Of a stretch of 64,000 nt of DNA, positions 1 to 15,145 are shown piece by piece. Below the pieces are notes generated by a model that did not search any database, was not told where the DNA came from, and saw nothing but the letters and a program-made list of their open reading frames with translations. Each line of letters starts with the position of its first letter. The stretch's first letter is position 1. Both the position numbers and the translations under genes were made by a program. The DNA comes from Tubulanus polymorphus (taxonomy: Eukaryota > Nemertea > Palaeonemertea > Tubulaniformes > Tubulanidae): the NCBI RefSeq assembly GCF_964204645.1, contig NC_134027.1, positions 6,126,485 to 6,190,484 of the forward strand, given 5' to 3'.

Positions 1-941
1 GATGATAAACAAAGATGTAACATATAAGTATGACTATTATGTCGTATTATTTTTTTCAACATATTTAGATATACCTCGACGATATGTATTTAAATGTAAA
101 TATATATATATATATATATGAATATATGCTACGTCATCATCTCAAAGGCCTTCGAACAAATACTACGAATTATATCTGAAAAATACTGTGCTATCGAGAA
201 TTATATCATATGAAATATATATATATGAAATGTGAAAAGAATAATGGAAATTATTATTATTGCTGTTTAGCGAATTGTATTCGATGTGTATATATGTAAT
301 TCAAATCTTTGTTAATAAAAGTTATTCTGAAAAGGTATTCGTTGATTCGATTCATCTGTGTTTCCTAACAAAATTCTAGACTATTTCAAATAAATTTTCG
401 TCTCACAAATTGCTATTTGAAAAAGAAAAATTGATATTTCGGGTCTGAAGATCAATGGACAATGATCAGGCCTGTATCATTGAATTCTTTCAAAACAGAA
501 TGAGGTCTCAGGTAAAAACCCCGATCCTTCGGGTGCGAAATTACCGAACAAGGACTAACATATCCTTCAAATTATAGTCAAATGACTACGCGCACTAGAA
601 ACAATCAACTATCACATTTATTCACCACAACAACAAGATAAATCACTACAATTCACAACGGGATTTTTTATCGTCTAATCAAAATTTTACTGCAAATTCT
701 ACTATAATATACTGCCCTAATTTACTGCCCAATGTTAATGCAATCAACATTATCCACCGATGTGTCATGACGGCTTTAATGTGTAGAAACGAGTATTTCA
801 AATTCAATTTACGTTCTCGGTGCATTTCCCAGTCCTAGCACGGTCTTGTATGAGCCAATTCCATACCGAGCGACTACAAAATAATACAAATTGACATATT
901 AGCAAAGGATGAAAATTGATCTTTATCGATTCATATTTTGT
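1..941. other. Non-genic left edge with a possible 3' end of an off-window gene
   Basis: No coding exon seen on either strand. An (AT)n microsatellite lies near 101-120. An AATAAA on the plus strand at about 313-318 could be the polyadenylation signal of a plus-strand gene that begins outside the window. A TTTATT at about 606-612 could serve the minus-strand gene that follows. Confidence 0.4.
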
Positions 942-3900
942 CTACCCACACTTAGTCGGTTTCGGCCTTTCCATTGGCCAGTACTTGAAGCCTTGTCTAG
1001 CCCTTTCGTTGTACGATGTCCGTAGATGACCGTGAGAAGTTTTGGCCCGATCTAGATGGCTGTTTCCCGGCAGATGGCGGACGGATGACATTAAACCATC
1101 AAGGTCGGTTCTAACGGGTACACTTTGAAACACTGGATGGCGACCTTCCTCATTTGCATCAGTTTTATTTTGAACGCTTTCTTTGTTCGTAGATTGATGA
1201 GGGATCGTTACTGAAATGGTTTATCAACAACAATGACGATATACAGAATCTTTATGTATACGTTCTTTTCTATATTACACAATTCTAGAATAAATGTTAC
1301 TAACGTTCATGTGGTGTTCGAGCAGAGACATTTCCGGACTAAAATCAAAACAGTATAAAACTTTTGAATGAAATCATACAATCAGACTGTTGGTCGCTTT
1401 AATCATCGAGCTAACTAACCTTAACTCTTAATTTAGCCCAATGATCAGTACATTGTATCGGCTGAAGTGCTAATTCGTTACTCGCCCATCGAGAGATGCT
1501 ATAAAAATATTAGGTCGTAAGAAAATAATGTATATACTCATGACAACTGAAAGTCCATGTTATGCTAATCATGACTGAGTCTATAAGGTAATTACGGACG
1601 ATAAAAGTTACCCATGAATATGCTTCGAAGGGCTTGTGAGCGGCTATATTGTATGAACACAAAAATGAATAGACGGCTTTTTCAAACAGCCTTTTAAATA
1701 TACCTAGCTGTTTTTCTAAACATTGGCTTCTGTGTAAGAAACACTCACAATGAGTCCCCACGAGTCAAGTCAATTTAGTAATTCGATAGCATTCATACTC
1801 TCTTCCTTAGAATATCTAACAGCAAGTGTAGATTTACAAGACGAATTTTATTTAACGTTTATCTATAAGCAACCATACCAATTGCCTCAAAGTTTCTTAC
1901 GAACTGAGATGATATATAATGATTAAGACTTACCTAGATTGTTGTGGCATAATTTGATGTTGGATTCTTGCTTATTCTCTGGATAAGATATTGCCGTCAA
2001 GTGGTTTCGCTGGTCTGTTGTTAACAAGGGCACATGTATATGCCAACCGATAATCTGTCGACCAGTTTTAATACGACAAGTCCTGTGAACCAGTACCATT
2101 TAATGAATATATAAACACAATCGGCAATGTAGTGTTAAGCATTGAAAATGCGCTAAAATCCATTAGACGAAAGGTTAAACACAGTTAACGGTTCTGTTTG
2201 GAGATTTCTATTCGTATATTTCAGTCATTTGATATCGGTAGTAGTAAATTAACAAACCGGGATTGACACCAAAGAAGCTTCTTATCGATGTTTTGAAAAT
2301 GTCCAACAGATTTATCAAACACAAATCATATTTTGGCAAATATCATGATGTACATAGTCACACATTCACATGCTGCTGTCTCCTGGATTTAATTAACCTA
2401 TTGTACACGATAGTTTGTAATTAATAATTCAATATATGTGCTACCGTGGTGCGCTAGTGTAGTCCTGGTGATGGTTCTTTCGCTTCAAAATATGCAATCT
2501 GATGATAACAGAATGGCTTTCAAACAATTCAACCTTCATCCAGGTGAAAATCTGCTAAAAGTCAAGTCGTTGAACTGCACAATATATCTTATATACATAC
2601 GTTTATTTCTATGAAACCAATTTCAATGTATGCGCTGGAAAACCTTCGAAAATAGTTCATAGACCATCTGGAACTTTCCCTATTTTCATACACTTTATTA
2701 CAATCATCTTTAATTCCATTTCATATACATATATAACAAAGATTCACGCAATAACTATAGCCCAACGCACACGGCAAGGAAAAAGATTTTACATTTTATT
2801 CAAACCCAATTTGATCATGATTCGGCCGCTCATTTCTGCTTAAGCTGGACGCACACCGATGTACGTAAGCACGCGAAAAACAAAAGAAAAATTATGCAAA
2901 TATAAAACATGTTTTTTCTTTCCGCAAATTTTTTTAACAAAAACACACAAAATTATTTTTTCTGTTAGAAATTTTACGAGTGCGTGCGTTACTCTCCATT
3001 AATCTATGATATGAACACGTTTTATACAATATTTTAAGATAAATTGTGCCGAACTTTCTCCATCGAACAGCAGAAATTCATTTACACTATCTACATAATA
3101 AAATAACAAACCTTCCTATACTAAGCCTGTGTAACGATCCCTTTACGTGATTAGTATATACCTAAAACATTATGATACCACCAGCATGTGAACACACATA
3201 AACAAAGTAACGGCTGTCGATAAAGTTCATTTACATATTTAATGTATGAAAATTGTTAATTTAGATAATCACTTCTTTTAAACAATTCTTGCACAAAAAG
3301 AAATCATTTGTTGTCCCTGAGGTCATGCGGGGAATGCCAAAATGAAACAGTTCGTTTTCCTTGCGGAACCAGTACTATCATATCAGTCAGATATCACTCA
3401 GTGAATATATTCATCTAAAGTACCCGTATCTATAAACTAATGATAGGATGAATCTTTTCTATACCAGATAATCCTATTTCTTGCGTAATATACTTTATGG
3501 TGTTTCTGTAAATTTGTTTTATCGGTTGAACAAATCGGTCATACTTCTCGATAAGCCACGGGTAGTATTTTCAATTTTACTGAAAATAGGCAGAAGATAG
3601 AAAAACGTGTTTTACCAAAATTACAGGGAATAACAATCTACTGATGCCAATTTGAAATACATATATTTTGATTCGAATTCGAGATATATACCTGGCACAG
3701 TCATTCCAAGCTTCTTTCGCACGTGTCTGTAAATCAAATGGTTTGGCTTTAATTTGATTGAAATTAAGTTGACTAAATCTTAGTTCACATTTATATATTT
3801 CTAGAATATTTTCCAAAATATAAGAGTTGACAAATTTTCAGGTATTAGTAACTTTTGAAAAGGTTTTCATGGTGAATGGAGAATCCTATATATTTACCTT

Positions 3901-4464
3901 GGTCTGATTCCTAAAACATAAAAAGATATATAATCGTTTTGATTATTTTTGATTACGAAAATAACGGGTAATCAGGTTAGGAAAAAGGATTGAATAAGCA
4001 ACTCAGTGCAACAGTTCTATTGTTATTGCGACATTTATTCAAATAGTTTTTCATGCATTCAAGTATGTAGAATACGTTGATTTTTGGATATTGCTCTCAA
4101 ATATACAGATCTTCAGATGATCAGAACAATAAATTACAGCTCTCCAGGATGATAACGATAGCTTGACTACTTACGCTGTCGAGCTCGCTCCACGGACGCA
4201 GCCTGAGAACATGTTTGAAAACCACTTTTGTATCGACGCAAAGATTCCACCTCCGCCGCTCTCACTGGATGAATTTCCACCCCCGCTTGAAGCGACGCCA
4301 CTTTTACTAGAGGAAGCACCACGGGAGGTTTTTCCGCCTTCGTTGGAGGCAACTTCCCGTCTATCTTCATTAATTTCAGGCGACACTCTCGTTGAATTGC
4401 CTGCTTGCGGTGGTCGTGGAGCCGTCCTTTTGGTCACAGCGGATCCTGAACTATTTCCACTCAT
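942..4464 (-). CDS. Unrecognised Ser/Gly-rich protein, three-exon model
   Basis: Not recognised. Tentative exons: 4464-4175 (ATG at 4462-4464, donor GTAAGT), 3726-3692 (35 nt, acceptor TTTACAG, donor GTATAT) and 1210-942 (acceptor ATTTCAG, stop TAG at 942-944). The phases join cleanly (290 + 35 + 269 nt = 198 codons), giving about 197 residues. Residues 1-75 are Ser/Gly/Lys-rich and look disordered. A short hydrophobic stretch IFASIQKWFSNMFSGC follows at about 76-90. The C-terminal half is polar and basic and ends near FKYWPMERPK. The start lies 843 bp from the ZMYND10 start in divergent orientation. Exon 1 is the most convincing because of its consensus donor; the small middle exon is inferred mainly from phase, and further exons could be hidden in the long introns. 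Confidence 0.35.
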
Positions 4465-5307
4465 TTTCCTTTTTAAGAATCCTCTTATAGATCAGCTGTA
4501 TTCTCAATGTATTTAGCTTTCATAACTGCCACTTAACAATCAGCAGAATCAGAGCTACTACCGAAGTGAACTGATAAATTGACGTGTAATGGCAACATGT
4601 GTGGTTCCCCTTCAATGGGAAATGCGGGTTCCATATTATGCTGGTGTCATTTCGTGACAGGGGACTGTGATTATCCTGGGATAAATAGATATACATTTCA
4701 GTTCACCAAGACATTTACTGATCTAGGTTCCAAATGTACCAGTAGTGAAAGAATTTAGCAATTCTACTGATTGCCGAATTGTTCCGTGACGAAGGTCTAG
4801 TTCTGGAAATAGTTTGTATGGCAGTATATTATAACATCCGTTTTCTCCTCACCTTTGCGTCAATTTAATTCAATTTGAATGAAATCTTTGATACTGTTAA
4901 TCGCCAAGTATTCGGAAAGATTTCAAGAGTGTCGACTTTTGTGGATTGCGGCTTAGTGCTGGGCCGGTGGCGGGCCGGTGGTCGACAAGTAGTATGTTTA
5001 TGAAATATATACCGGTATGAGGAGACACTTGATTCGGCGAAAGTTTTGAACAAATCTTTGAAATTAATCTTCCGAGTTTGCTATATGTTTTGTAGTGAAT
5101 GCATATACTAACTGGAACAATTTACTGTTTGTTACATTAGACAAGATCGGTCGGAGCCACTGAGTCCGGATTCGTTGTTTAGAAATTCGAATTTAGTCCG
5201 GCAACCGGGAAATAGGAAATACCGTATTTCGGTGACAAGAAGAAGTAATCGTCATTCCCATTACTTGTCGGCTTTTTTGATGATATTGGGCTAAATAAAC
5301 ATATGTG
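4465..5307. promoter_or_regulatory. Divergent intergenic region between the orphan gene and ZMYND10
   Basis: 843 bp between two head-to-head start codons; presumably holds both promoters. No TATA box was identified with confidence. A GGCAAC at 5200-5205, about 100 bp upstream of the ZMYND10 ATG, resembles one half of an RFX X-box, but the other half is poor. Confidence 0.35.
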
Positions 5308-8599
<3,292 letters not shown>

Positions 8600-9133
8600 C
8601 ACAACGTCCTTTTATCAGTCGTTTACCGTCCATTTTAATAACTTTCCCATAAGAATTCCATGTACATGTATATCTATTCTTTTGATTGAAATTTTGATAA
8701 TAAAGATCAAAAATATTTTGGAAATTTATTTCTTTTGTTATGTATTAGTGTCATAAACTTGTTGTATTGTTTTTTAATGGTTGCTGAATGGAAAGATTAG
8801 TCTATCGATTCGAACCCTGACCGACCATAACGATCTATTGGCACGACTCGTATTGACTGCGGCATGTCGTGTACGTACAATGAAGATTATCGTCATGTGT
8901 CGTCAGTAAATTAGATCGGTTAATAATTTTGAGATGGATTTATTGGAGCTTGCCACGAATTCAGAAGCAGCGGCTTTTCCAAATACAAATTATGTAGCAA
9001 GAAAAAAGCATGCGGAAATACGACGACCATTTATTTTATTTTAACTGATCATTTGACGTATATATTTTATCAATTTATATTGGTTTTATCAATTTCAGAA
9101 GTTTTAATCGACCAAACGTTCGAAATACGAAAA
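8600..9133. other. Tail-to-tail intergenic region, ZMYND10 and 5'-nucleotidase
   Basis: Holds the ZMYND10 3' UTR with AATAAA at 8699-8704 and, on the minus strand, the nucleotidase 3' UTR with TTTATT at 9030-9035. No additional gene seen in between. Confidence 0.6.
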
Positions 9134-12100
9134 CTATTTGATCATAGTTATGCGATGCTCTAAACCAGTATAGATAGGACTCCTCTCTTTGATGTATTTC
9201 AAAAGAACATCTGAATCAAGATCGCCTAAAATGAAATGATTGTTAGCTGGTAATTGTAAATAAATCAACGGCGAATACTTATTTTTACAGTAATTAAAAT
9301 CTATCTCACCAAAAAGATGGATTTTCTTCGCTTTTTCGGGAATCATTGTGTAACCGTCTCCTCCTTTCACGATATAGCTAGGAAGCAGTATTGAGTAAAT
9401 TTCGTTCTGGTCCAGCGGTTCAAATTTAGGTATCAGGCATTTTGCGCATCTTACTTTTGCCTTCACAAACCTTTGACCGATCGGTGCCGTCAAATTGTAT
9501 GTAACCCAAATACCTGTAACCAAGTGTATGGGGACATTGCTTTTCAGATTTCAAAACGGTGCAGGTGTAGACTATCCTCCAACGAAAATGCCTAGCGTAT
9601 CTGTTTTCATTAGTGATGTGTGCCATGATGCATAATTTGATACATGCAAAATTACATCAACATTTTTCACTTAACTGTGAATTTCAATATAGATTTTGAA
9701 TTATTTCCGAAACAATCCAGCAAAGTTATAGTCGCTGATCAACGCAACTCACCGGAATACTGCATAAAGCGGCCGTCAGGATCTTCATAGTTGTACTTCG
9801 ATACAGAATGTTCCAAAACCTCTTGTAAATACTTGCCCTGTAACTCTACCATATCTATGGTATTAGCATACGGTACCAACATACGAACCATTTCAACTTC
9901 TATTGGACCTGAAAAAAATTTACAATGCATTTAATGAATGATTGACATAATCATGATAAAGTCTACATAAGATATCACTATTACTATTTGTACCTTGGTG
10001 TATTGAAGCCCTGATGCTCCCACCATTCCACATAGCTATGGAGGCATTAGTCCACTGAGAGTCAGAGGGTCGAAGATTCCGATAAACCATTGCGTCCGTT
10101 ATCATATTGCCTAAAATCAAGAATGAATTCTACAGATTATCAAAACAACACCGAAATTCCCAGAGGTAAATGAATTGGAGAATCACGATGATATTTGTTA
10201 AAACCTACCCATATTACATTCGACCATCCGGCACTGGGATCTTTGTCCGTCCAAAAGCACGTGGGATTTACCAACAACCTCCTTACCCAATTTAATCAAC
10301 GGTTTTGCCCAAGTTTGAATTTCTCGCAGAACGTCGGGGTCTAAAAGGAAAACGACATGCAACGACTTGCAATACTGACTTCTCGGAAAAATTGTCGAAG
10401 CACTTTGAGCACCTTCGTTAAATCTTATAATTTACCTTTGGGAACAGTCGAGTCAAGTAAGAACGGATTCCCTGTCCAATTTATTATCTTTCCCATTTTA
10501 TCGAATTCAACATGTAAGCAGCCCAAATATTTTCCGTAAGCAAAGTCCTGAACGATCAGGACTTGGTTTCCATCACTTTGGCGAACCACGTATGGATAAG
10601 TGTCGACTGCCTTGTCATTTGACGGTACGGGACCTAAAAACACGACGATACGGTAGGAGACTTCTTACTGAGAAAAAGATCTTAGTAACATTTTCAAAGG
10701 TGACCGCAATACCTGAGTATAGAAACGTGTTTGTGTGCCCACCAATGATCACGTCGATACCATTGACATTCCTAGCAATTTCCTTATCGAAATTAAACCC
10801 AGCATGACCGACAGCTACGATTTTGTTCACACCTGCTTTTTTCAGTTTGATCACCTCTCCTTTGATGGCTTCGATTTCATTTCCAAATAGCAATGTCTTT
10901 CCTACATGAGAGTGATAATCATAGATTCTTGAAGGGATCACCAATCACTTAGATCAATGAGTGTACATGAGAATCGTGCCGATGCGTATGCAGACTTTTG
11001 TTAGACGAATTGTAATTGATTGTACCTGGTTTTGCGAGTTCCGGCGTATCCCTCGTAGTGTAACCTATGACGCCAATTCTTTCGCCCCCAACTTTAAGTA
11101 TTGTCGATTTCTTAAATTTCCCGTTCAATTTCGGTTCATTCGATGCATCGATGTTACAGTTGAGCAGTGGAAACGAAGCGTTCTTTATAAGTGGTAAAAG
11201 CCCATCAACACCATTATCAAATTCATGATTACCAAATGCCTTAAAAAATTATCGAATAAATCATTTGTAAAGTACCGTTGACCAAACCGTGTCTGAATAA
11301 ACTATTTTACGGTTGCCAAGCCGCTGTTTTGAGGGTATGTTTTCATATGCACTATATACAGTCTCGTTGCATGATTGTTTTTCTCTTTTTTAAATCTGTT
11401 ATTGTGTTTTACTATTCCGCCGTTATTTAGATGGATTTACATACTCCAGTTTGATATATACTAGTTTTTGGGAATCTCGGGTTTGGGCACATGTAAAGAT
11501 TCATAAAGTTTGCAACAATATTGTAAGCTCGAGATAGCTATTTATGGATAAGGATCCGCTCCTCTTTTCAATATGTAGGTATACATGCATGTACGCAAAA
11601 ATGAAACATCTGCATGATTGACAGCACGGCAGCGGATACCGAGATCAAATCATTTCATCATCAGGGAAATAATCAGAATTTAGGCTAAGGGAGATTTTTA
11701 CGGTTCTCTCATAACCAAACGAAATTTCGATGATTATAGTTGTGCATCAAGCTAATTATGGTGATCGATCGTATAAACATCTTTAACATTTCACAGGTAA
11801 TTTGAAATATGGAAATAAATCGACATCCTCTGTGTAACTTACCATCGCGTCATACTGCAGAAGATTCATAAAATGAACGGCTGCTCTACCCTTGTAGACG
11901 TAAAACCAAAATGTTCCCTGATACTGGTCTCCACCGTCTAGAAACAAATTATTGGGATATTTGCGTCTTAGTTCTTTGAGTTTTGTCATCCTGCGGGCAG
12001 CCCCACCGAAACACGGTGGTTTATCTGGGTTGCAAGAACCTCCAAATTTGTTTGCTTCTTCAAATCTAGAGTGCACGTCATTAGTGTGAAAAAGCGTTAG

Positions 12101-12181
12101 CTTGAAAGATTCGACCATGATAGTATGAATATCATTGGTAAAAAGTAAAATACACGCAACGAGGTATAACTTGGAACCCAT
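9134..12181 (-). CDS. NT5E: 5'-nucleotidase, CD73/NT5E type, apparently without GPI signal
   Basis: Exons (minus): 12181-11843, 11239-11026, 10901-10713, 10633-10436, 10340-10209, 10110-9994, 9908-9753, 9513-9310, 9225-9134; 546 residues. All introns after the first are phase 1. A signal peptide (MGSKLYLVACILLFTNDIHT) is followed by the metallophosphatase motifs HTNDVHSR, LDGGDQYQGT, GNHEFDNG, VGHAGF and GGHTNTF. The C-terminal substrate domain includes CNMGNMITDAM, MWNGGSIR, PYANTIDMVELQG and GGDGYTMIP. Family role: zinc-dependent hydrolysis of extracellular AMP to adenosine. The protein ends at HRITMIK and lacks the hydrophobic C-terminal GPI tail of vertebrate CD73, so it may be secreted. 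The two Phe residues that stack on the base in human CD73 (in PFGG and GGDGF) appear as Tyr. A venom-type or other ecto-5'-nucleotidase paralogue is equally possible. Confidence 0.88.
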
Positions 12182-13299
12182 CACGCAGGATTTAATTCCA
12201 CGAATGGCACCAACATTGATCCCTGCGCGTTAGTGGGGTACGTGCGTCAGTCGAACGAACTCGTCGCGTCGAGAAATCGCGAATGGTACGTATTAACCAA
12301 TGAATTAGTTCAAAAACCTGACACGGCATGAGCATTCTAATCTTTTTATTTTGTTACTTTATTTCTGTTTTTTGTTCTCTCTACAGACAGTACCTTGAAT
12401 AATGATTACTTTTACAAACCGTTCCATGTTTCTCGCGCCTTGAAAAACGTTAAATTGCTATGCCCTAAAACCCGGCCATCTATTTAATAGTGGAGTCACA
12501 AAAACGTTATCAAATCTTTAAGCCGGTTAAATCAAGGCCTAAAAACAGTAAGTAGCAACCTCGGGATAGAGAAAAATAATAATCTTTTAAAGAATGTTTA
12601 TTTTTCAAGTTTTTTTTCGATTGATCCTTTTTTGGGTGACATGAAACATGCCGAATTATTTATATAGAAATTTAAAATTTTTATTCGTGATGATCAATTT
12701 TTTTCTTAATGCTGGTCATTTTTCTGCGTGAAAAAAAATTATTTATATGTAACATTTTTCTCTTTTCTGCCTGTAAACGAGAAAAATAATAACATGAAAT
12801 AGAAATTATTTTTTCTCTGTAAATGATTTGTAGAGAAAAATGCTCCCCCTGTTTAGTTTTTTTCCATTTCTTTTGATAAATGTGATACCGGGTTATGTAG
12901 TGATTATCAATCGTAAGATAATCATAATGCTTCTGAGAGCTACAGAAAAGGTCGGCAGGATGCGTGCGCCATAAGAGAATTGTTTTACCATCCCCAGGCA
13001 CTCTCGAATTCGGTTTTCATGAAACTTGTAGAGAATTTATGACGTATTATGTGACGTCAGCATACTTGAACGTGCATTACCTTCAAGGAGGTGCTGCCAT
13101 CTCTTGGCCAGGCGAAACACTATACGCTTTGCCTTTGTGCCGGCGTCACGTGACCTCTCTCTACCCGCGTCATCCATTTACAACAGAAAGAACGTTAGAT
13201 CTGACTGAAAGGGCTCGTAGAAAGCGCGCTATTATAGCTTATAGAACATCAAAATTTCAAATCAAATTACTCCTAACCAAATCTTCATAACTTCGAGCA
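12182..13299. promoter_or_regulatory. Head-to-head region of 5'-nucleotidase and HMGB-like gene
   Basis: About 1.1 kb between divergent start codons. Candidate sites seen: a consensus CRE TGACGTCA at 13052-13059 and a perfect palindromic E-box GTCACGTGAC at 13145-13154, about 150 bp upstream of the HMGB ATG. A 108-codon open frame across 12964-13290 shows no recognisable protein features and is probably 5' UTR/promoter. Confidence 0.4.
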
Positions 13300-15145
13300 A
13301 TGGGTAAGCATATTTAGAACATTTCAAAAGGCAGATTTGGCCGTTTTATTGATGGCGTAAATTTGACCTGATTTCTTAAAAATTTTGTTTTGTCCTGTGA
13401 AGTCTCCGGCGCTTTCTTCTTCGTTGTTTCATATTGGTTTCGGCGCGCCTCGTCGACGCGAAGTTAAGATGATTTTCTCGCGCGTTTTCGATCGTGGCAA
13501 GCGATGGAAAGTTAGCGAATCGGTTGATCGACGACTGTTGATGGATTTGATTAACTGGCTTGTGCGTTTTGCGAGGTTTTTAACATAAAAAATGATGATG
13601 ATGTGGTGTGAATTCATCAGTGTGGCGGGTCTGCCGCGTTCAGTCGGTTGTTTTTCAGTAGTGTAGGGTAAACTGCGCGGGTGCCTGTTAGTGTAATGCA
13701 GTACTCGCTCATCGCTGTATGGAATATGGTGATACTTATTTTGATGAAAATGATATTTCAGAATTTATGATCATGACTATTTATGGAAAAAAATCATCTA
13801 GGCCTACTTAATTTAATTGACATTATTTTCCTTCATTTTTTCCAGGAATCGTTTCATATTTTAAATGTTTTTTGATATATTTGTGTGATGCTGATAATAA
13901 TTTGCTAGTCATGGATCATGATTTTGAAAAGAAATTAATTAAGAGAGCTTTTAAAGTTGTCTTGGAGCATTTTGAAACACGTAATGGAGAATGTTTTTGT
14001 TTTATTTTTGATTCCAAATTTAATGAAATTGGGTAAACTTAAAATAATATTAGAAAAGCCTCATTCTAAAATTAAGATTTGCTTTTATTTGGAATATTAT
14101 GGTAATTTATTGGAATAGATTATTCTTTTAAAAACATAATTCAACGATTTATTTTTTTCTTATGTATTAGGGCGTAAGACTGCTGATCAGGGACAGAAGC
14201 GAAAGAAGAAGGATCCAGGTGCACCGAAGAGGCCTACAACTGCCTTCTTCTACTTTGTAAAACATTGCAGAGATGAGAACTTGATTAAAGCCGATCGGGT
14301 ATGTGAATAATGTGATCAATTTAATTTATATTTCTTGTAAAGCTCATTCCCCGATGTTTTAGATGTTGTTTCTAGAAATTTTTGAATGTTTCATGTGTAG
14401 CGTTTTTTTTCTTTCATTCAGGTATCTGAATTTACGAAGGCTTGTGCTGAAAAATGGAAGAAAATGAATGATGATGATCGTGTTAATTATGACAATGCGG
14501 CCAAGAAAGACAGAGCCAGATATGATGAAGAGGTATGTTAAAGAAATTAATATTGCTTTCATTTCTTTCCTATCGCAGTTCTTAGAATAGTTATATGTAC
14601 AATATTGTTTCTATTTTTAGATGGCTATTTTCAAGCCAGTCAAGGACCCAGGCAAGCCAAAGAAATCTCAGACAGCTTTCTTACTCTTCGTGGCCAGTAT
14701 GAGACCTAAACTTAAGGAGCAAGGCCTACCCAACAAAGACATATTAGTCAAAGGTAAATGAAATAATTGTCAATAGAATGAAATAATTAAGAGTTCATTA
14801 ATGAGTTAAGAAGTTGGTTCTATCCCCACGTTTCTTCGCTTTATTTTTAGCTGGTGAATTATGGAGAGGATTAGATGAGACAGAGAAGGAGCCATTTGAG
14901 GATCAAGCTAAAGTAGCGAAGCAAAAATACCTTGAAGATATGGAACGATATAATTCGGTAATTTCTCGAAATTATGCTCTGTGAGATAAGTCTACATTCG
15001 ATCATTGGACATACTTAAACTGTTCGTTTGATTGCAGAAACAAAGCGGAGCAAGTCCAGCTAAGAAAGTGAAGAAAGTAGAGCCCGCGAATGGTGCTGAT
15101 GATAGTGATGAGTCGGAGGATGAAAGTGCAGAAGAAAGCGATTAG
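13300..15145 (+). CDS. High mobility group protein with two HMG boxes and acidic tail (HMGB-like)
   Basis: Exons 13300-13303, 14171-14298, 14422-14532, 14621-14753, 14851-14957, 15038-15145; 196 residues. The first coding exon is only four bases (ATGG) before a GTAAGC donor; the join gives MGRKTADQGQKRKKKDPGAPKRP. Box A (about residues 16-85) contains PKRPTTAFFYFVKHCRDEN and EKWKKMNDDDR. Box B (about 90-165) contains KKSQTAFLLFVASMRPKLK and GELWRGLDETEKEPF. The C-terminus is a basic KKVKKVE segment and then a short Ser-rich acidic tail (DDSDESEDESAEESD). HMGB proteins bend DNA non-specifically in chromatin and bind distorted DNA; that role is inferred. The tail is shorter than the long Asp/Glu run of vertebrate HMGB1. 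Candidate polyadenylation signals at 15488, 15840 and 16908. Confidence 0.9.

Noticed and set aside
5195-5205. RFX X-box upstream of ZMYND10
   Set aside because: Only the right half-site GGCAAC is good; the left half has several mismatches.
12964-13290. 108-codon open frame upstream of the HMGB-like gene
   Set aside because: No domain, no splice context, and it covers the expected promoter/5' UTR.
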